Made by a program: the position numbers and the translations under genes
NCBI RefSeq assembly: GCF_905147365.1
Contig: NC_056425.1
Coordinates: 8,625,501 to 8,689,500 of the forward strand
From: Aricia agestis
Lineage: Eukaryota; Arthropoda; Insecta; Lepidoptera; Lycaenidae
DNA length: 64,000 bases
Reading direction: 5' to 3'
Part shown: piece after piece, positions 1 through 12,160 of the stretch
Layout of the letters: the number at the start of each line of letters is the position of its first letter
Numbering within the stretch: the stretch's first letter is position 1
The notes under the pieces: model-generated
The model's input: the letters and a program-made list of their open reading frames with translations, nothing else
Databases searched by the model: none
Told to the model about the DNA's origin: nothing

Positions 1-627
1 GCTAGACCGATTTCAATGAAATTTGGCATGATAATACCTTACATCCCTGGTCAACATCTTAGATACTTTTTTTAACCGACTTTAAAAAAAGGATTAATGT
101 TTACTTTGCTGTTTGTGGTCAGATTTTCGAAATTCTTTTTTTGTTGTATAGATTGCCCGAATTTGATACCATCCTTACAAGCTAAATCAGCCAAGTGCGA
201 GTCGGACTTGCGCACGAAGAGTTCCGTACTGTTATAGAGAAAAAATAGGCCAAAAGTTGTGTTTTTGTATGGGAGCCCCCCTTAAAATTTAATTATATTC
301 TAATTTTATTATTAATCATAGAAGTACAAATACAATTAAGGATTCTGTGAAAATTTCACCAGCATGCCTGGTTGTCATTATTGATATCAAGCAAAAAAGG
401 CCAAAAAAATCATGTTTGTTTTATGGGAGCCCCCCTTAAATATTGATTTTATTTTATTTTCAGTATTTGGTGTTATAGCGGCAATAGATATACACAATCT
501 GTAAAATTTTCAGAGCTCTAGCTATAACGGTTCTTAAGATACAGCCTGGAGACAGACAGACGGACAGACAACGAAGTCTTAGTAATAGGGTCCCATTTTT
601 ACCTTTTGGGTACAAAACCCTAAAAAC
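1..627. repeat. Interspersed repeat fragments (LINE-derived tails)
   Basis: Non-coding. It carries pieces recurring elsewhere in this window: a 'gccaagtgcgagt' stretch near 190 (again near 46290) and a block at 380-627 with 'tatagcggcaa', 'cacaatctgt' and a run of 'gacagacgga' steps (again at 45385-45565). Such tails are abundant in lepidopteran genomes; which element family they end is inference. Confidence 0.55.
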
Positions 628-1369
628 GGTGACTTGATAAGTAATGGAATTGAAGAAACTCGAAATTTACAACGACAACCAAAGTGATTACCAATTCTAG
701 CAACTACACGGTCGATCTTTAAAACTTTTCCTAATATTCGTAAACGATTATCCAAACCCTGGGTGGATATAATTGACCACTGTGTAATGTGTATCTCAAT
801 TCATTACCGGCCATGGAAATTTTAAAGTCTACAGATCTAAGTCGGTCGGTCATCGGTCGAGCACATAGGTAGAAATGGTAGAATATGTACGACCGATTGC
901 AGTATGTTTGAATAAACCTCTCATCATGTTCTCTGGGAGAGTTTTTTCTGCCAAAACGAAAGAACTACCTACAATGCTAGACAACCTACAGTGTAAATCT
1001 GATGTCGAATACTGCGGTGCTATCGTGGACAGCGCTATAGGAACTTAATCCGTGCCTATAGGCGTGTTTGTCACAATTATTATTGGCAACAGTCTAACAC
1101 AACAAATTCTAATTTGTTTCCCTTCAAAGAAAGGATTTTTCAAAACGAGTATCTGAGGTTCAAGTTTCCTGGGTATTTTGATGTAAATTAAAAATTTCGT
1201 GTGTAATATAGATCCAAATAAAATAGTCGTAGATAGGTGTTCGATTTTCCAAATCACGATTTTAATAACATACATTCACGCGGACGAAGTTGCAGGCAAC
1301 AGCTAGTATTTTATATAAAATATAAATGGAATATAAAATCTTAAAATATATGGTACCTCTCATACACAT
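628..1369. other. No gene or repeat recognised
   Basis: AT-rich sequence with only short chance reading frames. It lies downstream of, or within an intron of, the minus-strand gene whose exon ends at 1527. Confidence 0.4.
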
Positions 1370-1475
1370 CAAGCGGGGGTGATTTATTTTTTCCGCGTCC
1401 ACCCCACCATTCAGTCTAGCTAGGTCTCATTTTCAGAAAATGCTATTTAATCGTTTTATCAGGCAATGTATATTT
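1370..1475. repeat. Short interspersed repeat, also near 49140
   Basis: The stretch ending 'tctagctaggt..catttt' followed by an 'agaaaatg' step reappears near 49165-49200. This marks a dispersed family. No coding capacity is seen. Confidence 0.4.
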
Positions 1476-1526
1476 TCATTGCCTTGCAGATTGCAAAAAT
1501 TTGAAAAAATTTCTATGAATACTCAC

Positions 1527-4500
1527 AAATACATTAACAACAGCGGTGGCGCCGCAAGCTGACGTGCCGATCTGTGTCACCTGCCGCTCGCACGCCTCGC
1601 GCTCCGACCACACCATGCAACGCGGCGGCTCCACGCACGTTATGTTCGAGCGGCCCGCTCCGTCCGACTCCTGCTGAAAATGAAGAGTAGATGTGATATA
1701 TCGAAAATAGGCTTTAATCTATTTTACATTTTGATTCAAATGTATGCAGAAATATTAAAATAGATGTGATGATAACATATAAAAAAAAGCTAAATAGTAA
1801 ATTTCGATTCAATTTGATCCTAATTATAGACAAGTACTTGCCAGTTGCCTATAATAGAAGAAAGTGCTTAATAACAGCATACTTGTTACTCGATGTATTA
1901 ACGACTCTAAAATCTACATGGCTTACAAACCAAATTCTATCATACAACATAGTAGAATACATTTTATAACAACATTATTTTATAACAACATTATTTTACT
2001 CCAGTCATACTAACCTTAAGCAATAATATAATTGAAAATAAAGATCCGGAAAAACTATATAATAAAAATACTGACTGGGAAAGCTTCCGAGATTACAATG
2101 ACGAGAATTTAATGCTTAACATTCCACTGAAAACTGCGGACGACGTAGAAAACGCAACAAAGTATATTACCCAACTGATACAGGAAGCATGTTGGAAGAA
2201 CACACCATCCCGAGGAACTAATAAGACGAGTTATGACTTTCCTCTTAAAATAAAAAAGGAAATTCAGGAAAGGCGACGGCTGAGACGTGTTTGGCAGTTG
2301 AGCAGACTTGCTGCAGATAAAACAGCGTTTAACAGGCAAGCCTCGCGATTAAAATACATCCTGAAGGAATGGCAAGATAAAACTCTAGAAGATCAACTAG
2401 AATCCCTAACCGCTACAGCGAAAACGGACTATTCCTTATGGAAAATTACAAAATCTTACAACAGACCTAAGATGGCTAAGCCCCCCTTGCGAACATCTAA
2501 TAGGTGGGCCCGCTCTTCTCAAGAAAAAGCGGACCTATTTGCTGAACACCTCGAGAAGGTATTCTACCCAAATGAGGTTAATGATACAGAAAATGTAGCT
2601 GAAGTAGAATCTTACCTGGCACAGCCTCTCCAAATGTCACTACCCCTTAGACCTATATCGGTGCGAGGGGTATGGAGCACTATTAAAGGACTGACAACTA
2701 AAAAGGCACCTGGCTATGATCTAATCACAGCTGAAGTCCTAAAGGAACTGCCAAGAAAAGCTATTGTGTTCCTGACCTCATTATTCAATGGTATCCTCAG
2801 AGTGCAACACTTTTCATCCTACTGGAAGGTCTCCCGGATACTTATGATACATAAGGCCGGAAAACCAGCAAACGAGGTGACGTCCTATAGACCAATAAGT
2901 CCCATCCTACGGTTTTCGAAAAATTACTCTCAAAACGGATCTTAACCTTATTAGAAAATAACAACACCATCCCAAATCATCAATTCGGCTTTCGACAGAA
3001 GCACTCAACAATTGAACAAGTCCACCGGATAGCTCAGATAATTAGAAAATCGCTAGAAAATAAGGAATATGTCTCTTCAGTGTTTTTGGACATCAAACAG
3101 GCCTTCGACAAGGTATGGCACGATGGCTTACTTTGTAAAATTAAGCAGTGCCTACTTAATAGCTATTACCTTTTACTAGAATCATATATTATAGAAAAAA
3201 AATTTCAAGTCGTAGAGTCGGATTCCACCTCCAAATTCTACAAAATAAGCGCAGGAGTACCTCAAGGCTCTGTGCTAGGTCCTATACTCTACAATATATA
3301 CACCTATGACCTCCCAACATCCCATGAAGCCGAGACTGCTACTTACGCTGATGACACAGCAATTCTAGCGACGAACGAAAACCCCGTCACGGCATCTGAA
3401 AAACTCCAAAATGGACTAAATTCAGTGACCAAATGGCTCCAAAAATGGAGGATAAAAGCCAGCACTACAAAATCTGTGCAAGTCACCTTCACGCTGCGCG
3501 GAGAAGACTGCCCCCCCGTCTCCCTTGAGAACACTGTTCTCCCCCACCAAAACAGCGTTAAATACCTAGGCATACACCTAGACAGACGCCTTACATGGCA
3601 AAAACATATAAAAAGCAAGAGGGACGAACTGAACATCAAATTCAAAAACCTTCTCTGGGCCTTGGGCCGTAACAGCAAATTGTCAATGGAAAATAAACTG
3701 ATAATCTATAAATCAATTCTGAAACCAATATGGATGTATGGCATACAACTATGGGGGAGTACAAGTAACTCAAACATCTTAACACTCCAAAGAATGCAAA
3801 ACATAATACTCAGAACAATCGCTAAATCCCCATGGCTTGTCACAAACACTGAGATTCACAACAACCTAAATATACCTACAATAAAGGAAGAAATTCACTC
3901 AAACACAGAGAAGTACAAAAAACGACTGGAGGTCCACCCGAATATCCTGGCATCCTCTCTGTCTAGTCGAAATTATAAGAAACGCCTGAAAAGGAAGGAC
4001 ATTCTTTAATGTTCCTTAATATTGAGTAAACTGTCCACGGTGGTGGAAGCACTCTACCTGCCAAAACCTACATCTCACCTGCTTATAGTTTTGCAAACTG
4101 AATGCAGATAAAATTAAAAAAAAAAAAAATTATAACACAAACCTTGGATTAAAATGTAAACTACCATAGCACATAGTTGATAAACATTTCAATATAGGTA
4201 GGAACAACTATAAACTGGTTAATGGTTCCTTGAAAGTCATATTAGTGTGTCATAACTCATAACAGTGTCTTAATGTAATAGTTATTTAATGTTATTTACG
4301 ATTGGATGATGTTAGCCTTCTAAGAACAGATAAGACAATTTTGTTTACATAAAATATTAAAATCTATATATTGCGCAAGCGAAGAACTTTGTATCCCTTT
4401 AGACGAAAAATGCGGAAACGTAGGTGAATGAAATTTTGCACAGTTATAGTTTATATGGTGAAGGACCGCATCGAGCTAATATTATTTTGAAATTAGGCAT

Positions 4501-6873
4501 TTATCACACATTTTTTTAACAAATAAAACATTACACACACTACAATACGCACACTCAAGAAGATGACAGATTTTTGAGTGACAAACCTATATGAATATGA
4601 ATTATACTCTTTTATTTATGGTTGAAGTCTGGTTGACAAGTTAACAAATTGAAAATGAATTATAGGCTTTTTTATTGAATCTTAGATACTATTAGACAAT
4701 GCTTACACGGCCAGTCTAAGATCAGCTGAGTCTAAGAGTTGAAAAAAATAAATGATAAAAACAATATTTTTTACAAATTAAACATAGTAGTCCTGTCGTT
4801 GAAACTATGGTCGAATTTTGACCATTGTGGACCAATACAATCTGCAAACCTTCAAAAAGAAAGCATATTTCCTCTTAAAAGGCAATGCATGAATGCACCT
4901 GCAACTCTTCTAATGTTGAGAGTGTCCATGGGTGCTGTAGGAGAACCATTCGCTAGTTTGCCACCATAATTTTATAAAAAAAAATGTGTCATCATAATAT
5001 CATAATTATGACTTACAGTTGGTACTTCTGACTCCGACTCAGGTTTAGCATTCTCAACCATCAACTTCTTAGCCATGGTCATATGGAACAGCGTAGAGGA
5101 GAGATTGACAGAATCAAAAGTCGGCTTCTCTCCCTGGTTTATCTGATATGCATGAGCCGCCTTACTGTGATCCTCGTCATCTAAAATTCCACACTTTATA
5201 CTGAAATTTTATTTAGAACACAATTTATAATAATTTTGTCACATCTTGGAAGGGTCATCTAGGTAATAGGTATTACAATATATGGTAAAATTATTTTGAT
5301 GGATAACAAAAAAATTTATCAAAATATTATATTATGTAATAATTTACATTTGCTACTTGTCTAAAATTATCCCATCAATTGAAAATCTATTGTGTCTGCG
5401 ATTCCCATGATCGAGGTATTACAGTTTAAAAAGTTTTATGAGCCAAAAATTAGTTCAGAATGGTTTAAATATATTTGACTACATTATGACCCACTTGCTA
5501 AGATCTGGGTCAGAGTTAACTCCACTTAACCCTGGACCTAGCATAATTATTATTTTATCTCTCTTTTTCTTTATATTTAACAAGATAGATAACATGATTA
5601 TTTAACCTAGATCTGTAAAAGGGGGCCTATTTTTTAGAACATTTACAACTGTAAAACGAAAAAGCATGAAGTACCACTTACAACTCAATATTTCTCTCGG
5701 TGATATCAAGTCCCCACTTGATATATGCATAGCTGCTGGGGTACTGGACACCCAATGAGTCATGGTCCTCCTGACTAGAATGTGTTCACCTCTCACATTA
5801 ATATGTGTGATGTACGGGCCATACGTCTCACATCTTGTGATTGTAGGATGGTCTCCATGACCCATATCTTCATATTTACTAGATGATGGAACACAGAAGT
5901 CATGTGACTCCGCCTCGCTCTGCTTACTCGTACATGGCAAAGCATGTGTGGCCACTGGAACATATTCCGGAGAAGTGCCTCGGATTACAGGCTCATTTTC
6001 TTCGGGCAAGTTGGCTGGATCCATATCAACGTCCGGCGTTGATTCATCCCCAGTGTCAACTTCACATGATGGCCCAGGATCAAAGTCCATTTCCAAGAAG
6101 TCCATGTCTGGACTCGAAGCTCGAGAGTTGTCTCTGGCATTTTGCTGCTGCTGCTGTACTGGGTAGTTTAGTGGGACAGGTAGATGCTTATCCAACGGAA
6201 GACCCATGTCTAAGCTAAAAAACGAGCTGGGTAGATCTGCTAAGTGTTCTCCACCTTTATATGTGTATATACAACCGTCTTCTGAACCGAGGGAGTAGTC
6301 ATCATTCCCTGTGTCACTCGAACTATCATCATCGACGTTAGATCTATTTAGTTTCAAAGTCGAAGGTCTCTTTCTGTTTTCTTTGACACTACTGTCTGGA
6401 ATGTTGCACCAAGGTCTTGAGCTGCCACTTGTTGAAGGGCCGTCCGCATTGTAAGTATTTCCAGAAGAATCTAAGCATACTTTATGCCTTTGGCACGCCT
6501 GTTTGTCGTAGTTAGACTCTGTGACCTTCTCCCGATTGTTTACCTCACATTTACTACTTGTTGCGACACTCTGTTCGACATTCCTATTAGATGTTTCTAG
6601 CGTAACATTATTGTGTTGATTTGTATGGTTGGTTGTGATTTTGTGTGATTGGTTTGTCGCATGCAGTTTCCCCTGAGGGCCGTTCATTGATAATAAACAA
6701 GGATTTGTGTCTTGTGACATGCATGTAAACACATTTTCATCCCTGTCATCGTCGGTTCTCTTCGCAGTTTTGCCACCTTTCACTGGCTTTTCTGGATCAC
6801 CGTCGCATTTGGAAGACTTTCTCGACGCAGTTGAATCATTGAGAGGATCCATAGCTAGTAAATTAGCAACCAA
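1527..6873 (-). CDS. Unrecognised acidic low-complexity protein, 5' part, three exons seen
   Basis: I do not recognise this gene. Exon 1 begins at the ATG at 6873 (second ATG at 6852) and ends at a GTAAGT donor after 5682, giving about 397 residues rich in Ser, Asp, Glu and Asn, with a Gln-5 tract and a C-terminal segment (YKGGEHLADLPSSFF; later TMTHWVSSTPAAMHISSGD) that looks folded. Exon 5017-5200 has a good 'tttcag' acceptor and GTAAGT donor and encodes about 61 residues (starting IKCGILDDEDH). Exon 1527-1673 encodes 49 residues with four Cys and the motif IGTSACGATAVVNVF; its donor is GTGAGT. Exons 2 and 3 join in phase. Exon 1 to exon 2 does not (one leftover base meets one leading base and gives a stop), so a small missing exon or another splice site is likely. 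The gene continues leftward out of the window. A Jockey-like LINE sits in the intron between exons 2 and 3. Cysteine-protease resemblance of the CGATA motif is only a guess. Confidence 0.55.
1965..4125 (+). mobile_element. Jockey-like non-LTR retrotransposon, 5'-truncated
   Basis: Lies antisense within an intron of the minus-strand gene. It holds the end of the endonuclease-to-RT linker and a reverse transcriptase in two frames. The frame from about 2030 through 2945 carries 'NIPLKTADDVENA' and 'KAPGYDLITAEVLK'. The frame from about 2915 to 4009 carries FLDIKQAFDKVWHDG, AGVPQGSVLGP and the catalytic YADD. One frameshift near 2912 separates them, so the copy is dead. The endonuclease is missing. 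An A-run near 4112-4125 marks the 3' end. Clade by motif style: Jockey superfamily. Confidence 0.85.
4373..4700 (+). repeat. Helitron/LINE-like interspersed repeat, inverted copy at 37080-37420
   Basis: From 'gcgaagaactttgtatccc' through 'gacagatttttgagtgac' to 'ggttgaagtctggttgacaa' the sequence matches, in reverse complement and with substitutions, the block at 37080-37420. It is non-coding. Family assignment is uncertain. Confidence 0.5.
4845..4990 (+). repeat. LINE 3' tail fragment
   Basis: Contains 'ttcctcttaaaaggcaa', 'gcaactcttctaatgttg' and 'agtgtccatggg', then a T/A-rich end. The same tail appears at 40610-40755 (+), 59660-59990 (-) and 62960-63300 (-), the last two attached to or beside a LINE. 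This is therefore a 5'-truncated insertion, and its short open frame is not a gene. Confidence 0.65.
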
Positions 6874-8279
6874 AATTTGTCGGCATCGTCTCTATTTAAG
6901 GTTACTGACATTGGCGTTAAAACAAGCAGTTGAAAGGCAATTAGTAAATAAAATGAGGTTCAGTGATGATATGGACTTTTTTCTAGTGTATTTGAAGCAC
7001 AAATATAAATTTTGATTGTGAAAATTGATATTAACAAAGTAAAACTTGTAAAATTCTAAACAGGACAATGTTTCTTTTGAAAGCACAAGAAAATACACTA
7101 GTGATGTGACTTTGTCGACTTGAAATGTCGAAACTCGAAACATGCTCGAAAGTCGAAACCAATGATATTCTCTATGGTCAATGCAAATTTATTTATACTA
7201 CAATGTGTCCCGATGTCGGGACACATCGGTGTCCGATCCTTTAATGTCATGATGTATGGCATATTTCATCGACAAATTGGCTCTCAAATTTGTCCCTTCT
7301 CTCACAATTGTAAAATGGCAGCCATTTTAGTTATTCTCGGGCTTTCACACTAATCTGACCATTGAATATTGATACTTCTCTCTTTAAGTCAGATAGAACA
7401 ATTTTATTGTGAAGTGTTGGTCAGATTTGTATGAGAGCCAGAGAAAATTTTTCTTTTCAAAGTTAGAGAAAAAAATATTTAAGAGCATTGGCTGGCACGA
7501 GCGGCCACGGGTGGCCGTAGACTTCTTAAGCGATACTATGTATTGCAATAATGAAGATAAAGTTTAAAATCACATGACACTGATATTAGTGCTCGCCTCG
7601 CCCGCCGCCGCTGCCATTCCGGTGTAGCGCGGCCCTAAGAAATTTCTTACAAGAGAGCGCTGCGGTGCAACTAGTGTTGCCAACTCTTTGTTTCTTCATA
7701 TATATATTAAATTGTATTATTTATGATTATATCGGACGATAAAATCGCAGCTGTGTCATGTGTGCAAGGAATCGCGACGCATTATCGCAATATGTTAAAT
7801 AAATAAATTATCGACCGATAATATCGCGCCTGTCTGCGAGAGGCTTTACCATTTGACCGTGATTAGTAATTGATTACTGATTACCGATTTGGAAAATTTA
7901 TTTCAGCGCCTACTCTTTTTGACAGACTGTAAGTTTATGTTATCAGTAAATTATGAAACTTATCAGTAATTTATTTTTATAGTATCGTATTTTTTGAGAA
8001 GTGTTTTTGATGGGGTTAAAATCGATTTTATCTAAGATTTTATCCCACTCATCGATAGTTCCTCCCTATCCCTATCCTACGAAGTCCGACCTCCTCCTCC
8101 TCTCTAGTCTACGGTGGCTGTCATTTTCCAAATTTTCAATTTCCATTGACACAAGGAGTAGTAAACCAGCTGTGAGATTACAAAAATTGCGTCTTTGTCT
8201 TCGATACTATCATTAAATCTTGTGGTTACTAAGAATCTTTATTTACAATCGATAGAAGATCATAAAAAGATCAACCACC
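6874..8279. promoter_or_regulatory. Divergent intergenic region between the minus-strand gene and Rab2
   Basis: About 1.4 kb separates two start codons facing away from each other, so both promoters should lie here. Visible: a 10-bp-arm palindrome at 7204-7225 (TGTGTCCCGA / TCGGGACACA), a GC-rich patch at 7595-7635, repeated 'tatcgaccgataatatcgc'-like AT/CG motifs near 7735-7830, and a short 'tttttgacagactgta' end of a MITE family near 7918. No convincing TATA box was found for either gene. The region just before 8280 should be the Rab2 5' leader. Confidence 0.5.
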
Positions 8280-11200
8280 ATGGCTTACGCTTATCTGTTC
8301 AAATACATCATCATCGGTGACACAGGTATTGATTTTATTTCCTGATATCTTTTTTGCTCCTGTAAATTTTGGCTAGCTTATGTGCCTTTGTCTATAATTG
8401 TGTCTGAAAAGTAATGTACTCGTATGCAAAGTCTTGTGTACAACACAGTGTGTCGTAATATGTTGTGTTTTTTGTTACCACAAATTGGCAATTATTAGCA
8501 TAAACTTGTCAGTCCCCGCCTACGCATTTACGTATTTTTTCGTTATCCTTATCACGCAAAATTGATTTTTGCTTCCCTTACTTTTCAGAGGCTTAGATAT
8601 ATAAGCTAAAATACTGCTAAATGTTTTGCCAGAATGTGTCTCAAGGATTTTCTTTGTTTTTGTTATTGTTCACCTTCTTATACTAGACTTTGTTGATTAC
8701 CTATTAACTTATCACGACACTAAAACAAGCAATTTCTTTAAAATTAGATTAATTTTTCTGTCTTGTCTTCAGAGTTTTAACATGACTGAAAAATGGTTGA
8801 TCGAAATGAGGCCAAGTTTATGTTATGACATTGCTTTGTTTACATTATAAAAGTAAAAAAGAGACTTCCACATAATTCTTTATACTTATATATGGATATA
8901 ATTAATTGAAAAGGACATCTGAATTCTCATAGGAAAGTACACAATCCTATAATTCCTATCCCTTTAACAGTCTACAAAGCTATGTTTATTATAAGACCAT
9001 CTTTTTCATACAATTTTTTTTTCTCTAATTTAATCTGGTTTTTTCATACAATATATTATATATATTTTACAGGTGTAGGTAAATCCTGCCTACTGCTTCA
9101 GTTCACAGACAAGAGATTTCAACCTGTGCATGACTTGACTATTGGTGTTGAGTTCGGAGCCCGTATGATCACAATTGACGGTAAACAAATTAAACTGCAA
9201 ATCTGGGATACAGCAGGACAAGAAGCATTCAGGTAAATGCAGATTTTATGACCCTTTAAAAAGATAAAGATCTAGGATTTATTATTCTAACTGTCTTAGG
9301 TGACCACTAACATGTCTTATGTGTATGGTCCTCAATATACAGCATGACTGGTGGGACATGTTCAATACTCTAGGATATGATATTTGATTTGATTGATATT
9401 TGATAATATACTTTTGATTTTGATTTGGCTATTATATTAGTTAAAAAAAATATATCAATTGATCACTGAGTAAATGTAGCTTAAAGTTAAATAATTATTT
9501 ACCCAACGCATGGACACCGCGCGCGGGAGGGGCATCGCGGGGCGCATGCTGCCGGGCGGCCGCATAGTAATTTACTAAGTGTCCATGATTCATTTATTTA
9601 AAGGGAAATTTGGTCAAAAATTAAGTACCTAATTTTATTGATAAATTATAATGAGAATTGAGTACCGAGTACTCTCCTTAAGTATTGATCATGTCTCACC
9701 AGTCATGCTGTATAAGTGCACTGCTGAGAATTTAGATCCACTATAATTTTTATATTAGTGAAAGTACAGACAAACAGAAAAATGTAATGCTGCTTAGGAC
9801 AATTACAGTATAAAAAAAACACTAAAACTTATTTCACACTGTAATTTTAATTCAAATAACTGAGATCTTTGCTCATTAGTGATATCAAAGTACAATTTAT
9901 TAATTGCTGAGTCATTGGAATATTGCTCATAATCATATTCATTTGAACTATATGAGACACTGTCTGCACTTTAGTTGTTAATTTATATAAAATAAAAGAA
10001 AATTATATATTGACTGCATATAAGAAACCCATCTATTTTGGTTGAGTTCAACCAACACCTTATATTATGCATTATTGATGTGTTATATTTTCCTAAACAT
10101 CAGATTTTAATTTAATCCATGGATTATAATTTAAAAGCATATTGTTAGTGTATTTTACATGGCCTATTTAATTGTACCAAATGTAAATACGGCTTTATAA
10201 ATGATATTGTGTAAATGTTTATGTCCACTTGGTCTCCTAGCATAATGATTAATGACTCGAAACTCAACTTTATTTATTACACTCTGGCTTGTTATATACT
10301 AGATACATTTTTCCATTTAAAACTTGTAACAGAAATTTTATACTAGACAGATTGTATGATTTAGCTTATAAGCTTTACATTATATTATTACAAGATTGCA
10401 TGAAATGTTATACAATCACAATAATATTATTATGATTAAGTAATATTTTTTTTTTCATAAATAAATTCACTTGATCATTAGATGTCTATAACATTGTTAG
10501 AAAAAATTCGTTGACCCACACTTGTCTGCTTCCTCTTAATTTTTTTTAAATTTTCCAGATCAATCACTCGCTCATACTACAGGGGCGCTGCAGGGGCGTT
10601 ACTAGTATATGATATCACACGGCGGGAAACATTCAACCACTTGACCACATGGCTAGAAGACGCGCGCCAGCACTCCAACTCCAATATGGTCATCATGTTG
10701 ATTGGTAACAAAAGGTAATTTGGGCCCTGTAAGCTTATGCCTGAATGGACACTAGATAAAGTGGAAGGGGTGATGATTTTGGATCATTAATAATAATAAT
10801 AATAATAAACATTTATTCAACAAAGTACACAGTACACTACAATAGAACAAAGCACACAACAATAAAGACAGAGAAAGAAAAAAAAAAAAGACATGCATAC
10901 TATAAGCCTAACCACATAATAGGTATACTTACACTTAATTCGAATTTTAACACAAACAAAATTTTACAAATAATTTACACAAGTACATAATATTTTTGTG
11001 GTGCGGCACGGATTGAGTGCTTCGGTATAAGGCAGTGCAGTGCGAAAAGTTGTTGAATAGGACTCCACTCAGGTAATGACCTTGGTACAGGATAACTGTA
11101 CCACGATCCCTGGTATTATGTGGATCCTTGTGACTGCCAGGCGTTTGACAGACACACAACACACAGCATAATATATAACATAAACTAGATAAAAAATTTA

Positions 11201-12160
11201 TAGTAATAAATAATTCATATTCTTAGAATGTAAAAAAAAAATAATAATAATAATAACCTATTAACCTATTAATTTGTATTATTCCCTCGATCGTGGGAAA
11301 CAAGACACAATAGATATTCAATTGTTTCGCGACCGCATGTGGCCAATTGGGGCAATGCGAAGAAGTTGTGACTGCAGCATACTGAATTCTGTCGTCCTGA
11401 TGACGCATTTTGATCTCGCTCTTCTTTATCATCATCACCATGAACATATAACATGAACCTATTGCTGTCCACTATATTTTAATAATCCCCCAACAAATGC
11501 CAACCATTCTGTTTTTGAGCAGCCCTCATCGAACCGTCAAATCATCCGACTATCGAGCTCCAAGGCATCCCACGTCAATCATATTCACCACCCCAACATT
11601 TACTACTTCTTTTTCCTCCAGCGATTTAGAATCCCGCCGCGAAGTAAAGAAGGAGGAGGGCGAGGCTTTCGCGCGGGAACACGGGCTAGTGTTCATGGAG
11701 ACATCAGCGAAGACAGCAGCTAATGTCGAGGAGGCCTTCATCAACACCGCCAAAGAGATCTACGAAAAGATACAGGAGGGTGTCTTCGATATTAACAATG
11801 AGGTATGTTGTCTATGGTACTGATGTTGCTTTGTTAGAGGGCTTGAGTATCTATCTAATAGCTTACACGACTCTTATCTTAGGAGTCAACTACAATGTGT
11901 GACAATGAATCAGTGCCTTGAGGAAATAATCAAATAATGATAATTTGATGTTATACAAATCCTTGGGATGTGTAACCAAAACTTAAACATTTTTTTTTTA
12001 ATTTATTTAACCTCCTTCATTCACTGGCAAATCTCCACGCTGACACCAAAAACAAAATTTGCAGGCGAACGGCATCAAGATCGGCCCCCAGCACGGAGGC
12101 GCGGGCGCGGGGGGAGCGAGTGCGGGCGCGGGGGGCGCGCCGCCCGGCGGCTGCTGTTAG
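8280..12160 (+). CDS. Rab2: Rab2 small GTPase
   Basis: Five exons: 8280-8325, 9073-9232, 10559-10714, 11622-11802, 12065-12160, all with GT-AG introns and matching phases. They give 212 residues, the usual Rab2 length. Seen: the Rab2-type start MAYAYLFKYIIIGDTG; P-loop GDTGVGKS spanning intron 1; effector region around FQPVHDLTIGVEFGARM; WDTAGQE; NKSD spanning intron 3; ETSAK; and a Gly/Ala-rich tail ending GGCC for double geranylgeranylation. Known role of the family: GTP-dependent switch on Golgi and pre-Golgi membranes, also in autophagosome/lysosome fusion. The start ATG is preceded by CACC. The final exon is very GC-rich (a glycine/alanine repeat), unlike the AT-rich surroundings. Introns hold a MITE and a LINE tail. 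Confidence 0.97.
9337..9713. mobile_element. MITE with long terminal inverted repeats in Rab2 intron 2
   Basis: Left end ACAGCATGACTGGTGGGACA is mirrored at the right by TGTCTCACCAGTCATGCTGT. The core contains a GC-rich patch (about 9508-9560) followed by 'aagtgtccat', a layout also seen in the MITE at 17116-17418. It has no coding capacity. Confidence 0.7.
10785..11500 (-). repeat. LINE 3' fragments and trinucleotide repeats in Rab2 intron 3
   Basis: It begins with (TAA)n and 'aacatttattcaacaaagt', the reverse complement of a LINE 3' end, and continues with 'gtgcggcacggattgagtgc' to about 11165. A second (AAT)n run near 11240 precedes a segment with no recognised homology. Short frames on both strands here are not genes. 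Confidence 0.5.

Noticed and set aside
3343..3678. Minus-strand frame opposite the LINE RT
   Set aside because: Shadow of the RT coding strand; no features of a protein.
5883..6218. Plus-strand frames with a Cys run
   Set aside because: Reverse reading of the CAG-rich coding exon of the minus-strand gene.
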